Assembly: GCA_015655165.1 (NCBI GenBank) | Contig: JAATFN010000125.1 | Location: 1-17,623, forward strand | DNA: 17,623 bases | DNA from: Betaproteobacteria bacterium | Lineage (GTDB): Bacteria > Pseudomonadota > Gammaproteobacteria > Burkholderiales > Burkholderiaceae_D | Reading direction: 5' to 3' | Part shown: positions 1-6,797 of the stretch, in pieces | Position numbering within the stretch: the stretch's first letter is position 1 | Layout of the letters: every line of letters starts with the position of its first letter | Notes under the pieces: model-generated | Databases searched by the model: none | What the model was told of the DNA's origin: nothing | What the model saw: only the letters and a program-made list of their open reading frames with translations | Translations under genes and position numbers: made by a program

Positions 1-141
1 CATCTGGTCAGCGCCAATGCCAAAACGGCGGTCGGCAATGAATTTCCATTGCTCGGGGCTTAAGGCAATCGGTTGATGGATGGCGTCAATGACAACAAAG
101 TCATTGCCGGCACCATGCATTTTGGTAAATTTGATTTTCAT
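1..141 (-). CDS. dapF: Diaminopimelate epimerase, N-terminal part (cut by window edge)
   Basis: DapF interconverts LL- and meso-diaminopimelate in the cytosol, for lysine and peptidoglycan synthesis. Only the first 47 codons are present; the gene runs off the left edge. The start ATG is at 141-139. The N-terminus carries the family signature [13 protein letters not shown] (about residues 7-19), whose Asn contacts substrate in characterised DapF proteins, followed by RRFGIGADQ near residue 38. The catalytic cysteines lie outside the window. It is the last visible gene of a leftward cluster behind two lipid A acyltransferase genes, 37 bp after the second one, so cotranscription is likely. Identification is firm from the N-terminal signature alone. 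Confidence 0.93.
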   Translation of the reverse strand, partial: MKIKFTKMHGAGNDFVVIDAIHQPIALSPEQWKFIADRRFGIGADQM

Positions 142-178
142 CGTGATTCTAGCCATAGCGGCCATGTATTGAGTGTTG

Positions 179-1051
179 CTAATCGTAGACGCCAGGCATG
201 CCAGGCGGTCTGGTCTTGAAACGCTTGTGTGCCCAGAAATATTGTTCTGGTGCTTCACGTACACGTTCTTCAATAAATGCATTCATTCTAGCAGTCGCCG
301 CGACGATATCGTCACCAGGAAAATTTTCCCATGCAGGATAGAAAGTGACTTTCCAGCCCTGATAATTCGGCAAGAAGGTGGCAATCATCGGTACCACATT
401 GGCACCGGTGGCAGCGGCAATACGTGCTGTAGCAGTCAAGGTTGCAGCAGGTACCCCGAAAAAAGGTACAAATTGTGCATCACGAATCCCGAAATCCATA
501 TCCGGCAGCATGATAAATGGGCGGCCATGCCGCATTTCACGAATAATCGGTTTGACGCCTTTGTCACGTGAGAGCAGTGTGACAGGTCTAAAACGAGAAC
601 GTCCTTTCAAGAGTGCTGCATCGATAATCCGGTTTTGTTGTTTACTGTAAATCGTGCAAATGGACAAATCCGAGTTTAACACCAGACCAATACCTGGAAT
701 TTCCAGACACACAAAGTGCGGGCACAATAAAATGGTGGGGCCAGACTTGATGACATCAACAGGTACGGCAGGCACGATTTTAATCAACCGTTTTAAACGT
801 GCTTCGGATGCCCACCACAATACACCGCGTTCCAAGGCGCTGCGGGCATATGCCTGAAAGTGCTGCTTGGCAATGGTTGTACGTTCTGCATCGGTTTTAT
901 CCGGGAAGCACAAACGTAAATTGGTCAGCGTAATGTGGCGTCTGGGTTTCATCACGATATAGAGAATGGTGCCCAATGCTTCGCCCAAGCGGCCCAGAAT
1001 CGGTAATGGTAGCCAGTGGATTAGCCAGATACAAGCGAGTAGTAGTCTCAT
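179..1051 (-). CDS. lpxL: Lipid A biosynthesis acyltransferase, LpxL/HtrB family (second paralog)
   Basis: Inner-membrane late acyltransferase that adds a secondary acyl chain to the Kdo2-lipid A precursor on the cytoplasmic face, using acyl-ACP. The 290-residue length fits the family. An N-terminal hydrophobic helix (about residues 2-20) anchors it. The catalytic HX4E motif is visible as H112 and E117 in CPHFVCLE, and later family blocks PDMDFG and [13 protein letters not shown] are intact. Its ATG overlaps the stop codon of the upstream paralog by 4 bp (ATGA at 1051-1048), indicating translational coupling. Which paralog adds which chain cannot be read from sequence; the two may act on different positions like E. 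coli LpxL and LpxM. The symbol is family-level only. Confidence 0.9.
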   Translation of the reverse strand: MRLLLACIWLIHWLPLPILGRLGEALGTILYIVMKPRRHITLTNLRLCFPDKTDAERTTIAKQHFQAYARSALERGVLWWASEARLKRLIKIVPAVPVDVIKSGPTILLCPHFVCLEIPGIGLVLNSDLSICTIYSKQQNRIIDAALLKGRSRFRPVTLLSRDKGVKPIIREMRHGRPFIMLPDMDFGIRDAQFVPFFGVPAATLTATARIAAATGANVVPMIATFLPNYQGWKVTFYPAWENFPGDDIVAATARMNAFIEERVREAPEQYFWAHKRFKTRPPGMPGVYD

Positions 1052-1893
1052 TTTTGGCTATCCGGTGCAGTAACGCCTGTGGGTGTCTTGTAGCGGTTAT
1101 AGCTCCAGATGTATTGTGCGGGTGCGCGCGCAATCAGTTTTTCCATCGCAACGTTAATCGCACGGGCTTGTTGTTCTGCCGAGTCCGGTAGCGCTTCCTC
1201 AAACGGCACAAAACGGATGATGTAGCCCCGTCCAAACGACAGACGTTCTGCATATGACAGGATAATCGGGGCGCCACTCATTTTATGCAGTTTGGTAGGC
1301 AATGTCATTGTATAGGCAGGTTTCCCGAAAAAGTCCGCCCAGACACCTTCACCGTTTTGCGGTACCTGGTCGGGCAGCAGACCGATAGCCTGGCCATTTT
1401 TGAGGGCTTTTAGTAGCGTACGCACGCCTGCCAGATTTGCCGGTGCCAGATGCAGATTGTGCCTTGCACGTGCGCCTTCGACTAACGGTTTTAACGCTTC
1501 TTGACGGGATGGGCGGTACAGTGCGGTTAATGATGTCTTTTGTGCAATTGCTTGCGCGATGATTTCAAAGCAGCCGAGGTGGGGTGTTAAAAAGATCACC
1601 CCGGTTTTTGCGTCCAGTGCGGCTTGGGCCAGCGCCCAGTTCTCGATTCTGGCGGTTTTTAATACACGTTTGGGCGACGCACACCAGACAAAAGGCAATT
1701 CGAACATGCTTTTGCCTGATTCGCCGATTGCGTGTGCCAGATGTTGTTGATGTCCTGCCAGTGTCATATTGTCCTTCAGACGTTTTTTATAAGACCCGGA
1801 GAGCAGATACGTGGCCCAGCCAATCGCCTTTCCCAATAGATGCAAGATGGATAAAGGCAAAAAAGACAGTAGTTTAAATAAAAAAACAAGCAT
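1048..1893 (-). CDS. lpxL: Lipid A biosynthesis acyltransferase, LpxL/HtrB family (first paralog)
   Basis: 281-residue member of the lysophospholipid acyltransferase-like LpxL/HtrB family. The chosen start is the ATG at 1893, which begins with a membrane-anchor helix (MLVFLFKLLSFLPLSIL). A longer reading frame reaches a GTG at 2031, but the added 46 residues are basic, unlike the family, and would cross the shared intergenic region. The HX4E motif is H105 and E110 in TPHLGCFE, and LLPDQVP and QYIWSYNRYK are further family blocks. The gene diverges from metK across 169 bp and overlaps the next acyltransferase by 4 bp. The two proteins share fold and motifs but differ widely in sequence, so this is an old duplication. 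No good Shine-Dalgarno sequence is visible before 1893, so the start is moderately sure. Confidence 0.88.
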   Translation of the reverse strand: MLVFLFKLLSFLPLSILHLLGKAIGWATYLLSGSYKKRLKDNMTLAGHQQHLAHAIGESGKSMFELPFVWCASPKRVLKTARIENWALAQAALDAKTGVIFLTPHLGCFEIIAQAIAQKTSLTALYRPSRQEALKPLVEGARARHNLHLAPANLAGVRTLLKALKNGQAIGLLPDQVPQNGEGVWADFFGKPAYTMTLPTKLHKMSGAPIILSYAERLSFGRGYIIRFVPFEEALPDSAEQQARAINVAMEKLIARAPAQYIWSYNRYKTPTGVTAPDSQK

Positions 1894-1970
1894 AGATAAT
1901 GTAGACAGATTGCAATGGTAATTGCCGAATTTTCTTAAGATGCGTAAAATAGCACAAAGCCGTCGAGTTA

Positions 1971-1997
1971 ATGACAACTTGCGAGACGGGATATAAA
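1971..1997 (+). promoter_or_regulatory. Candidate metK promoter
   Basis: Within the 169-bp divergent region, ATGACA (1971-1976) and TATAAA (1992-1997) each match the sigma-70 hexamers at five of six positions, but the spacer is only 15 bp. It would give a leader of about 60 nt ahead of the metK ATG at 2063, including the hairpin at 2010-2034. No equally good promoter was found for the divergent acyltransferase genes. Confidence 0.35.
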
Positions 1998-2009
1998 TTT
2001 CGCTAAAGC

Positions 2010-2034
2010 GTCGTCGGCTCAGATAAGCCACGAC
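2010..2034 (+). promoter_or_regulatory. Hairpin in the metK leader
   Basis: GTCGT (2010-2014) pairs with ACGAC (2030-2034) and GGCT (2016-2019) with AGCC (2026-2029). One bulged C at 2015 separates the two stems, and the loop is six bases, CAGATA. It sits 28 bases before the metK start codon. I do not recognise it as any of the SAM riboswitch classes I know. A regulatory role is inference. Confidence 0.3.
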
Positions 2035-2062
2035 ATGGTTAATCTACATAGGGGCCTGATAA

Positions 2063-3229
2063 ATGTCGTCCAATTCCTATCTTTTTACTTCCGAATCTGT
2101 CTCGGAGGGCCATCCAGACAAAGTTGCTGACCAGATTTCCGATGCCATTCTGGACGCGTTGCTAGAACAAGATCCATTATCACGTGTGGCAGCCGAGACG
2201 TTGTGTAATACAGGTCTTGTCGTACTGGCTGGAGAAATCACTACACGTGCAAACATCGATTATATCGATATCGCACGCGACACCATCAAACGTATCGGTT
2301 ATGACAATGCAGATTTTGGCATAGATTATAAAAGTTGTGCGGTTTTGGTCGCTTACGACAAACAATCTCCGGATATCGCGCAAGGTGTGAACGAGGGCAC
2401 AGGAACCGATCTGGATCAGGGCGCCGGCGATCAAGGTTTGATGTTCGGTTATGCATGTGATGAAACACCGGAATTAATGCCGGCAGCCTTGTATTACGCC
2501 CATCGTATCGTCGAGCGCCAATCTCAATTACGTAAAGATGGCCGTCTGCCGTGGCTGCGCCCGGATGCCAAATCCCAAGTGACATTGAAATATGTCGATG
2601 GCCGTCCTGTCGCCATTGATACTGTGGTGCTGTCAACACAACATGCCCCTGAAATCAGTCAAAGTGATATCAGAGAAGCGGCGATTGAAGAAATCATCCG
2701 TCCAGTGTTGCCACTAGAATGGTTAAAAGACACCCGTTTTCTGATCAACCCGACTGGGCGCTTTGTCATTGGCGGACCACAAGGCGATTGCGGCTTGACT
2801 GGCCGCAAGATCATTGTTGACACCTATGGTGGAGCAGCACCTCACGGTGGTGGCGCCTTCTCGGGTAAAGATCCTTCCAAGGTCGACCGCTCGGCAGCGT
2901 ACGCCGGGCGTTATGTTGCAAAAAATATTGTCGCCGCAGGTTTGGCAACACGCTGCCAGATTCAGGTGTCGTATGCGATTGGTATTGCACAACCAACCTC
3001 TGTGATGGTGACGACATTCGGCACAGGTAAAGTCAGTGATGAAACATTGTCCAGACTGGTTCAGGAGCATTTTGATTTGCGCCCCAAGGGGATTGTGCAA
3101 ATGCTGGACCTGTTACGTCCGATCTACGGTAAAACAGCTGCCTATGGTCACTTCGGCCGTGAAGAGCCGGAGTTTACATGGGAGCGTACCGATAAAGCTG
3201 CGATTTTAAAAGCGGCAGCCGGTTTGTAG
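2063..3229 (+). CDS. metK: S-adenosylmethionine synthetase
   Basis: Cytosolic homotetrameric enzyme that makes SAM from methionine and ATP in the first step of the methyl cycle. The 388 residues match the usual length (E. coli 384). Visible motifs are GHPDK at 16-20 (His17 acts in catalysis in the family), the ATP-binding [11 protein letters not shown] at 120-130, and the glycine-rich phosphate loop GGGAFSGKD at 262-270 followed by PSKVDRS. The start ATG at 2063 has a modest ribosome-binding stretch, AGGGGC, at 2050-2055. It is followed by a hairpin and then the riboswitch-controlled ahcY, so SAM production and SAH removal are adjacent but probably separately controlled. No substitution in a key residue was seen. 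Confidence 0.98.
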   Translation: MSSNSYLFTSESVSEGHPDKVADQISDAILDALLEQDPLSRVAAETLCNTGLVVLAGEITTRANIDYIDIARDTIKRIGYDNADFGIDYKSCAVLVAYDKQSPDIAQGVNEGTGTDLDQGAGDQGLMFGYACDETPELMPAALYYAHRIVERQSQLRKDGRLPWLRPDAKSQVTLKYVDGRPVAIDTVVLSTQHAPEISQSDIREAAIEEIIRPVLPLEWLKDTRFLINPTGRFVIGGPQGDCGLTGRKIIVDTYGGAAPHGGGAFSGKDPSKVDRSAAYAGRYVAKNIVAAGLATRCQIQVSYAIGIAQPTSVMVTTFGTGKVSDETLSRLVQEHFDLRPKGIVQMLDLLRPIYGKTAAYGHFGREEPEFTWERTDKAAILKAAAGL

Positions 3230-3240
3230 TGGATATGTTG

Positions 3241-3270
3241 GCGCATCGGGTCGTAGGCCTGATGCGCTTT
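3241..3270 (+). terminator. Probable metK terminator hairpin
   Basis: GCGCATCGGG (3241-3250) pairs with CCTGATGCGC (3258-3267), ten pairs with one G:U, and a seven-base loop. Only three T residues follow, so termination may be partial. A second hairpin starts immediately after. Confidence 0.5.
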
Positions 3271-3292
3271 GACTGGAAGGCATGAGCCAGTC
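3271..3292 (+). other. Second hairpin in metK-ahcY intergenic region
   Basis: GACTGG (3271-3276) and CCAGTC (3287-3292) form a perfect six-pair stem around a ten-base loop, directly after the metK terminator hairpin. It overlaps the area where the -35 region of the ahcY promoter should lie. It could support termination or RNA 3' end stability, or be incidental. Confidence 0.3.
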
Positions 3293-3304
3293 ACTGATTT
3301 GATT

Positions 3305-3310
3305 TACAAT
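3305..3310 (+). promoter_or_regulatory. Candidate -10 element for ahcY
   Basis: TACAAT at 3305-3310 is a close match to the sigma-70 -10 consensus. A start about seven bases downstream would put the 5' end of the RNA at about 3317, exactly where the riboswitch P1 stem begins. No convincing -35 hexamer is visible at normal spacing. Confidence 0.4.
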
Positions 3311-3317
3311 ACTGTGC

Positions 3318-3388
3318 GTATCAAGGAGCGTTGCGACAAACACACCGATGTTTGCCAGGCTTGATACGGCTACTTTTCAACCGCGCTC
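3318..3388 (+). promoter_or_regulatory. SAH riboswitch upstream of ahcY
   Basis: The segment matches the known S-adenosylhomocysteine riboswitch. P1 is GTATCAAG (3318-3325) with CTTGATAC (3360-3367), eight perfect pairs. The conserved GGAGCGTTGCGAC block (3325-3337) and GCCAGGC (3354-3360) are present. P2 pairs CAAACA with TGTTTG around 3337-3354. GAGCG (3326-3330) can form the pseudoknot with CGCTC (3384-3388), followed by the conserved AC. In the family, SAH binding switches on expression of SAH-recycling genes, which fits ahcY directly downstream. The ribosome-binding site AAAGGAGG lies 24 bases further on. I see no terminator hairpin between the aptamer and the gene, so translational control is more likely (inference). 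Confidence 0.92.
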
Positions 3389-3425
3389 ACGTTACTTTTT
3401 TTCTGTACATTGAAAGGAGGGCGTG

Positions 3426-4832
3426 ATGAACGCCGTAGTGAATTCCCCTGCTAAAGATTATGTGGTTGCCGACTTGAGCCTGGCCGATTGGGGCCGTAAG
3501 GAAATCAAGATTGCCGAAACAGAAATGCCGGGTCTAATGGCAATTCGTGAAGAATTTGCCGCTGCACAGCCGTTAAAAGGCGCACGTATTACCGGTTCCA
3601 TCCACATGACGATCCAGACAGCTGTTCTGATTCAGACATTGGAAGCATTGGGCGCGAAAGTACGTTGGGCTTCTTGCAATATCTATTCGACACAAGACCA
3701 TGCGGCTGCCGCGATTGCTGCTGCTGGCACACCAGTATTTGCCTACAAGGGCGAGTCACTGGCAGAGTACTGGGAATATACCCACCGTATTTTTGAATGG
3801 CCAGGTGCGGATGATGCGCAAGCCAATATGATTCTGGATGACGGTGGCGATGCGACTTTGCTGTTGCATTTGGGGACCCGGGCTGAAAAAGATGCTTCGG
3901 TGTTGGATAATCCGGCTTCCGAAGAAGAAGTGGCATTGTTCAATGCGATCAAACAACGTTTGCAAACACATAAGAACTGGTATTCCATACGTCTGGCGCA
4001 AATCAAGGGCGTGACAGAAGAGACAACAACAGGTGTGCATCGGCTGTATCAGATGCATAAAGAAGGCAAGTTGGCCTTCCCTGCGATTAACGTGAATGAT
4101 TCTGTCACAAAATCAAAATTCGATAATCTGTATGGTTGCCGCGAGTCGTTGGTGGACGGTATCAAGCGTGCAACAGATGTGATGATTGCCGGGAAAATCG
4201 CTATCGTTGCCGGTTACGGCGATGTGGGTAAAGGTTCGGCACAGGCATTGCGTGCATTGTCGGCACAAGTCTGGGTGACAGAAATCGATCCGATTTGCGC
4301 ATTGCAAGCGTCAATGGAAGGCTACCGTGTTGTGACCATGGACTATGCGGCCGAACATGGCGATATCTTTGTGACCTGTACCGGTAACTATCATGTGATC
4401 ACGCACGCACACATGAAAAAGATGAAAGATCAGGCCATTGTTTGCAACATTGGCCACTTCGATAACGAAATTGAAGTTGCCGAGTTAAAACAATACACTT
4501 GGGACAACATCAAACCGCAAGTCGACCATATCATCTTTCCTGACGGCAAACGCATTATTTTGCTGGCAGAGGGGCGTCTGGTCAATCTGGGCTGCGCGAC
4601 AGGTCATCCGTCTTACGTGATGAGCTCGTCATTTGCCAATCAGACGATTGCACAAATCGAGCTGTATGTGAATACGAAAAACTATCCGGTAGGTGTGTAT
4701 ACATTACCAAAACATCTGGATGAAAAAGTTGCACGTTTGCAATTAAAGAAATTAAGTGCACAATTGACAACGCTGACCGATGAACAGGCAAGCTACATTG
4801 GTGTAAAAAAAGAAGGTCCGTACAAGCCTTAA
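3426..4832 (+). CDS. ahcY: Adenosylhomocysteinase (SAH hydrolase), lacking the canonical C-terminal HYRY
   Basis: Cytosolic NAD-dependent enzyme that reversibly splits SAH to adenosine and homocysteine, relieving product inhibition of methyltransferases. The start chosen is the ATG at 3426, five bases after a strong AAAGGAGG (3413-3420); a GTG sits one codon earlier, at 3423. The protein has 468 residues and carries the segment insertion usual in bacterial long-form enzymes. The NAD-binding loop GYGDVGKG is at 263-270, and [15 protein letters not shown] and [10 protein letters not shown] blocks are present; the first reads [12 protein letters not shown] here. The oddity is the end. The family finishes GP(F/Y)KP(D/E)HYRY, but here TAA stands at the D/E codon, and codons for HYRY and another TAA follow in frame (4833-4847). 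In characterised enzymes the terminal Tyr and nearby Lys contact the NAD of the neighbouring subunit, so truncation could weaken activity. Nonsense mutation, sequencing error or readthrough are all possible. Confidence 0.96.
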   Translation: MNAVVNSPAKDYVVADLSLADWGRKEIKIAETEMPGLMAIREEFAAAQPLKGARITGSIHMTIQTAVLIQTLEALGAKVRWASCNIYSTQDHAAAAIAAAGTPVFAYKGESLAEYWEYTHRIFEWPGADDAQANMILDDGGDATLLLHLGTRAEKDASVLDNPASEEEVALFNAIKQRLQTHKNWYSIRLAQIKGVTEETTTGVHRLYQMHKEGKLAFPAINVNDSVTKSKFDNLYGCRESLVDGIKRATDVMIAGKIAIVAGYGDVGKGSAQALRALSAQVWVTEIDPICALQASMEGYRVVTMDYAAEHGDIFVTCTGNYHVITHAHMKKMKDQAIVCNIGHFDNEIEVAELKQYTWDNIKPQVDHIIFPDGKRIILLAEGRLVNLGCATGHPSYVMSSSFANQTIAQIELYVNTKNYPVGVYTLPKHLDEKVARLQLKKLSAQLTTLTDEQASYIGVKKEGPYKP

Positions 4833-4847
4833 CATTACCGTTATTAA
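4833..4847 (+). other. In-frame remnant HYRY-stop after the ahcY TAA
   Basis: Reading on in the ahcY frame after TAA (4830-4832) gives CAT TAC CGT TAT TAA, i.e. His-Tyr-Arg-Tyr-stop. This is the exact canonical C-terminus of SAH hydrolases. A single G-to-T change (GAA to TAA) would explain the interruption. Confidence 0.85.
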
Positions 4848-4860
4848 TTGATAAAACCGT

Positions 4861-4888
4861 TGTCCGGGCATGGATATATGTCCGGGCG
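4861..4888 (+). repeat. Short direct repeat between ahcY and the holin-like gene
   Basis: TGTCCGGGC occurs at 4861-4869 and again at 4879-4887, starts 18 bp apart, just ahead of the ribosome-binding site AAGGAG (4892-4897) of the next gene. The spacing is near two helical turns. No terminator is present between the two genes, so the repeats lie inside the ahcY transcript. The function is unknown and may be nil. Confidence 0.4.
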
Positions 4889-4904
4889 AGTAAGGAGAGT
4901 AGCT

Positions 4905-5252
4905 ATGATGTTGTTAATTGTCTGGTTAATTAATGCAGTTGCCTTGTTGGCAGTCCCTTATTTGTTGAATTCTGTACAGGTCGATAGTTTTGGTGCGGCA
5001 TTGATTGCGGCCTTGATTCTCGGGTTTGTCAATACGATTGTCCGTCCTATACTGGTGGTATTGACTTTGCCGGTCACTTTTCTGACATTGGGTCTGTTTA
5101 TCTTTGTGATCAACGGTCTGATGTTCTGGGTGGTTGCACAATTAGTCAGTGGCTTCCATGTCGGTGGTTTCTGGTCTGCCGTATTTGGTGCACTGCTCTA
5201 TAGTATCGTTTCCTGGGCATTATCGACATTGTTGCTGAGTGCTAAAAAATAA
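4905..5252 (+). CDS. Small integral membrane protein, phage holin 4 superfamily (PF04020-like)
   Basis: A 115-residue, almost wholly hydrophobic protein with about four predicted membrane helices (around residues 2-22, 28-45, 50-75 and 85-110). It has the family-like blocks GFVNTIVRPIL and PVTFLTLGLFIFVINGLMFW. The start at ATG 4905 is supported by AAGGAG at 4892-4897 with a seven-base spacer. An upstream in-frame ATG at 4848 would add 19 residues without a ribosome-binding site. Despite the family name, this is a common chromosomal protein of unknown function and not evidence of a prophage. It sits between ahcY and metF, 22 bp before metF, an association I recall from other betaproteobacteria. 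A link to the methyl cycle is positional only. Confidence 0.85.
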   Translation: MMLLIVWLINAVALLAVPYLLNSVQVDSFGAALIAALILGFVNTIVRPILVVLTLPVTFLTLGLFIFVINGLMFWVVAQLVSGFHVGGFWSAVFGALLYSIVSWALSTLLLSAKK

Positions 5253-5274
5253 CGCGTGACAATCGCCTATATAC

Positions 5275-6120
5275 ATGACGCTACAACATAATTTCAGTAT
5301 CGAATTTTTCCCGCCCAAGACGCCTGAGGGTGTGGAAAAATTGCGTGTGACACGTGCCAAGTTAGCTGAGCTGTCACCGAAGTATTTTTCGGTGACATTT
5401 GGTGCGGGAGGCTCGACACAGCAAGGCACATTAGATACTGTGCTGGAGATTTTGCATGAAGGTGCAGAGGCTGCACCGCATCTGTCCTGCTTGGGGAGTT
5501 CACGCGAAACGATCCGTCATCTGTTAAACACCTACAAAGGACATGGTATCCGTCGCCTTGTGGCATTACGTGGCGATATGCCAAGCGGCTATGGTGCCAT
5601 TGATCCTTCATCTGGTGCATTCCAGTATGCCGATGAACTGGTGGCGTTTATCCGTGCTGAAACCGGAGACTGGTTTGATATCCAGGTTGGTGCTTATCCG
5701 GAGATGCATCCGCAAGCGAAGTCGCCACAAAACGATGTCCAAAACTTTGTGCGCAAGATCAAAGCTGGTGCCAATGGTGCCATTACCCAGTATTTCTATA
5801 ATGCGGATGCGTATTTCCGTTTTGTGGAAGAAACCCACAAACTGGGGGTCGATGTGCCGGTGGCAGCAGGTATCATGCCGATTACCAATTCTTTACAATT
5901 GTTGCGCTTTTCCGATATGTGCGGGGCGGAGATTCCACGCTGGGTGAAGTTGAAGTTATTGGGTTATGGTGACGATACCGAGTCGATCCGTGCATTTGGT
6001 CTGGATGTTGTGTCCGATTTGTGTGACCGACTAATCACAGCGGGTGCACCTGGATTACATTTTTATACGTTAAACCAGCCTACAGCAACATTGGCAATCT
6101 GGAAACGGTTAACAGCCTGA
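5275..6120 (+). CDS. metF: Methylenetetrahydrofolate reductase
   Basis: FAD-dependent cytosolic enzyme that reduces 5,10-methylene-THF to 5-methyl-THF, the methyl donor for methionine synthase, and so closes the cycle with metK and ahcY. The 281 residues compare with 296 in E. coli, the difference being a shorter N-terminus. The catalytic Glu is E10 in SIEFFPP. VALRGD ends at D101, the residue equivalent to the FAD-contacting Asp120 of E. coli. AYPEMHPQAKS and AGANGAITQYFYNADAYFRF are conserved, and the C-terminus ends in GLHFYTLNQ. The start ATG at 5275 lacks a clear Shine-Dalgarno sequence and lies 22 bp after the membrane protein gene, so translation may depend on coupling. A strong terminator follows. 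Confidence 0.97.
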   Translation: MTLQHNFSIEFFPPKTPEGVEKLRVTRAKLAELSPKYFSVTFGAGGSTQQGTLDTVLEILHEGAEAAPHLSCLGSSRETIRHLLNTYKGHGIRRLVALRGDMPSGYGAIDPSSGAFQYADELVAFIRAETGDWFDIQVGAYPEMHPQAKSPQNDVQNFVRKIKAGANGAITQYFYNADAYFRFVEETHKLGVDVPVAAGIMPITNSLQLLRFSDMCGAEIPRWVKLKLLGYGDDTESIRAFGLDVVSDLCDRLITAGAPGLHFYTLNQPTATLAIWKRLTA

Positions 6121-6150
6121 TCCGGTGCATTGTCATATATGCAGTAGATG

Positions 6151-6180
6151 AAACAGGCGTGTCAAAGCGCCTGTTTTTTT
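6151..6180 (+). terminator. Intrinsic terminator after metF
   Basis: AAACAGGCG (6151-6159) pairs with CGCCTGTTT (6168-6176) around an eight-base loop, and the T run extends to 6180. This is a classic rho-independent terminator for the rightward ahcY-metF unit. On the other strand only TTT follows, so it is at best a weak stop for the convergent gene ending at 6188. Confidence 0.9.
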
Positions 6181-6187
6181 ATATCTG

Positions 6188-6775
6188 TCAGACAATACCT
6201 GCTTCGGTGATGATTGCATTCAATGCGATATCGTGTGCTTCAGCGGCAAATTCGGCTTGTGTACATGCATAGGCAATGCCGATGGCCAAAGGGCGCGGTG
6301 TCGTGTTCAATGTTCGGTCATAAAATCCACCACCATAGCCGAGCCGGAAGCGTGCATCATTAAACCCCACACATGGCAGTAATAATGCATCGGGAACGAT
6401 CTCTGTATTGCCTTCTGGAATGGTCGTGCCATAGGCGCCTGTTGTGACCGGGTCTTGTGGGCGCCACACGACAAAGACAAGTGGCGCATCTTTTTCCCGG
6501 ACAACAGGCAGCGCCAGAGTGATGCCCGCAGCACTTAATTGCCGGTAGGCAACATGAAGATCGGGTTCACCCCGAATCGGTAAATAGACCCCTAAAGTAT
6601 GCACAGGATGGGTTTGGCACCATGCCATGACATGATGGCTTAGATGATGGTCTGCAAGTTGTTTGTGCGCAGGATCCAGACCTTGTCTTACCGATAAAAG
6701 CGTTGTCCGTAACGTCATTTTACGTGTGGAAGTATGCGGGGAGGAGACATCGCGTGGTATCCTTGATGCTGTCAT
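6188..6775 (-). CDS. ygfA: 5-formyltetrahydrofolate cyclo-ligase
   Basis: Uses ATP to convert 5-formyl-THF to 5,10-methenyl-THF, returning a storage or inhibitory folate to the one-carbon pool. This links it to metF next door, which it converges on. The protein has 195 residues from the ATG at 6775, with a weak GGTGA five bases upstream. A GTG at 6784 and an ATG at 6718 are alternatives; the last would remove a poorly conserved N-terminal tail but keep RKMTLRTTLLSVRQGL-like contacts only in part. The glycine-rich nucleotide-binding signature FRLGYGGGFYDR (about 143-154) and GVYLPIRGEPD are intact. The start lies 22 bp from the divergent slt start, so its promoter must overlap the slt coding region. 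Confidence 0.93.
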   Translation of the reverse strand: MTASRIPRDVSSPHTSTRKMTLRTTLLSVRQGLDPAHKQLADHHLSHHVMAWCQTHPVHTLGVYLPIRGEPDLHVAYRQLSAAGITLALPVVREKDAPLVFVVWRPQDPVTTGAYGTTIPEGNTEIVPDALLLPCVGFNDARFRLGYGGGFYDRTLNTTPRPLAIGIAYACTQAEFAAEAHDIALNAIITEAGIV

Positions 6776-6797
6776 ATCGGTCACCGGGGTTGTAAAA

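Noticed and set aside
173..571. 132-codon plus-strand open frame
   Set aside because: Lies wholly opposite the lipid A acyltransferase gene and shows no recognisable domain; treated as a shadow.
1894..2031. N-terminal extension of the first acyltransferase from a GTG at 2031
   Set aside because: Adds 46 basic residues not typical of the family and consumes the shared promoter region; the ATG at 1893 begins with the expected membrane helix.
3390..3425. T7 run after the SAH aptamer as part of an intrinsic terminator
   Set aside because: No stable stem abuts the T run; the only nearby stem strand (CGCTC) belongs to the pseudoknot and is eight or more bases away.
4905..5252. Holin-like protein as evidence of a prophage
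   Set aside because: The family is a common chromosomal membrane protein; no other phage gene is present, and the neighbours are methyl-cycle genes.
6663..6797. Upstream extension of slt
   Set aside because: Runs through the divergent cyclo-ligase gene and hides the signal peptide that starts at 6798.
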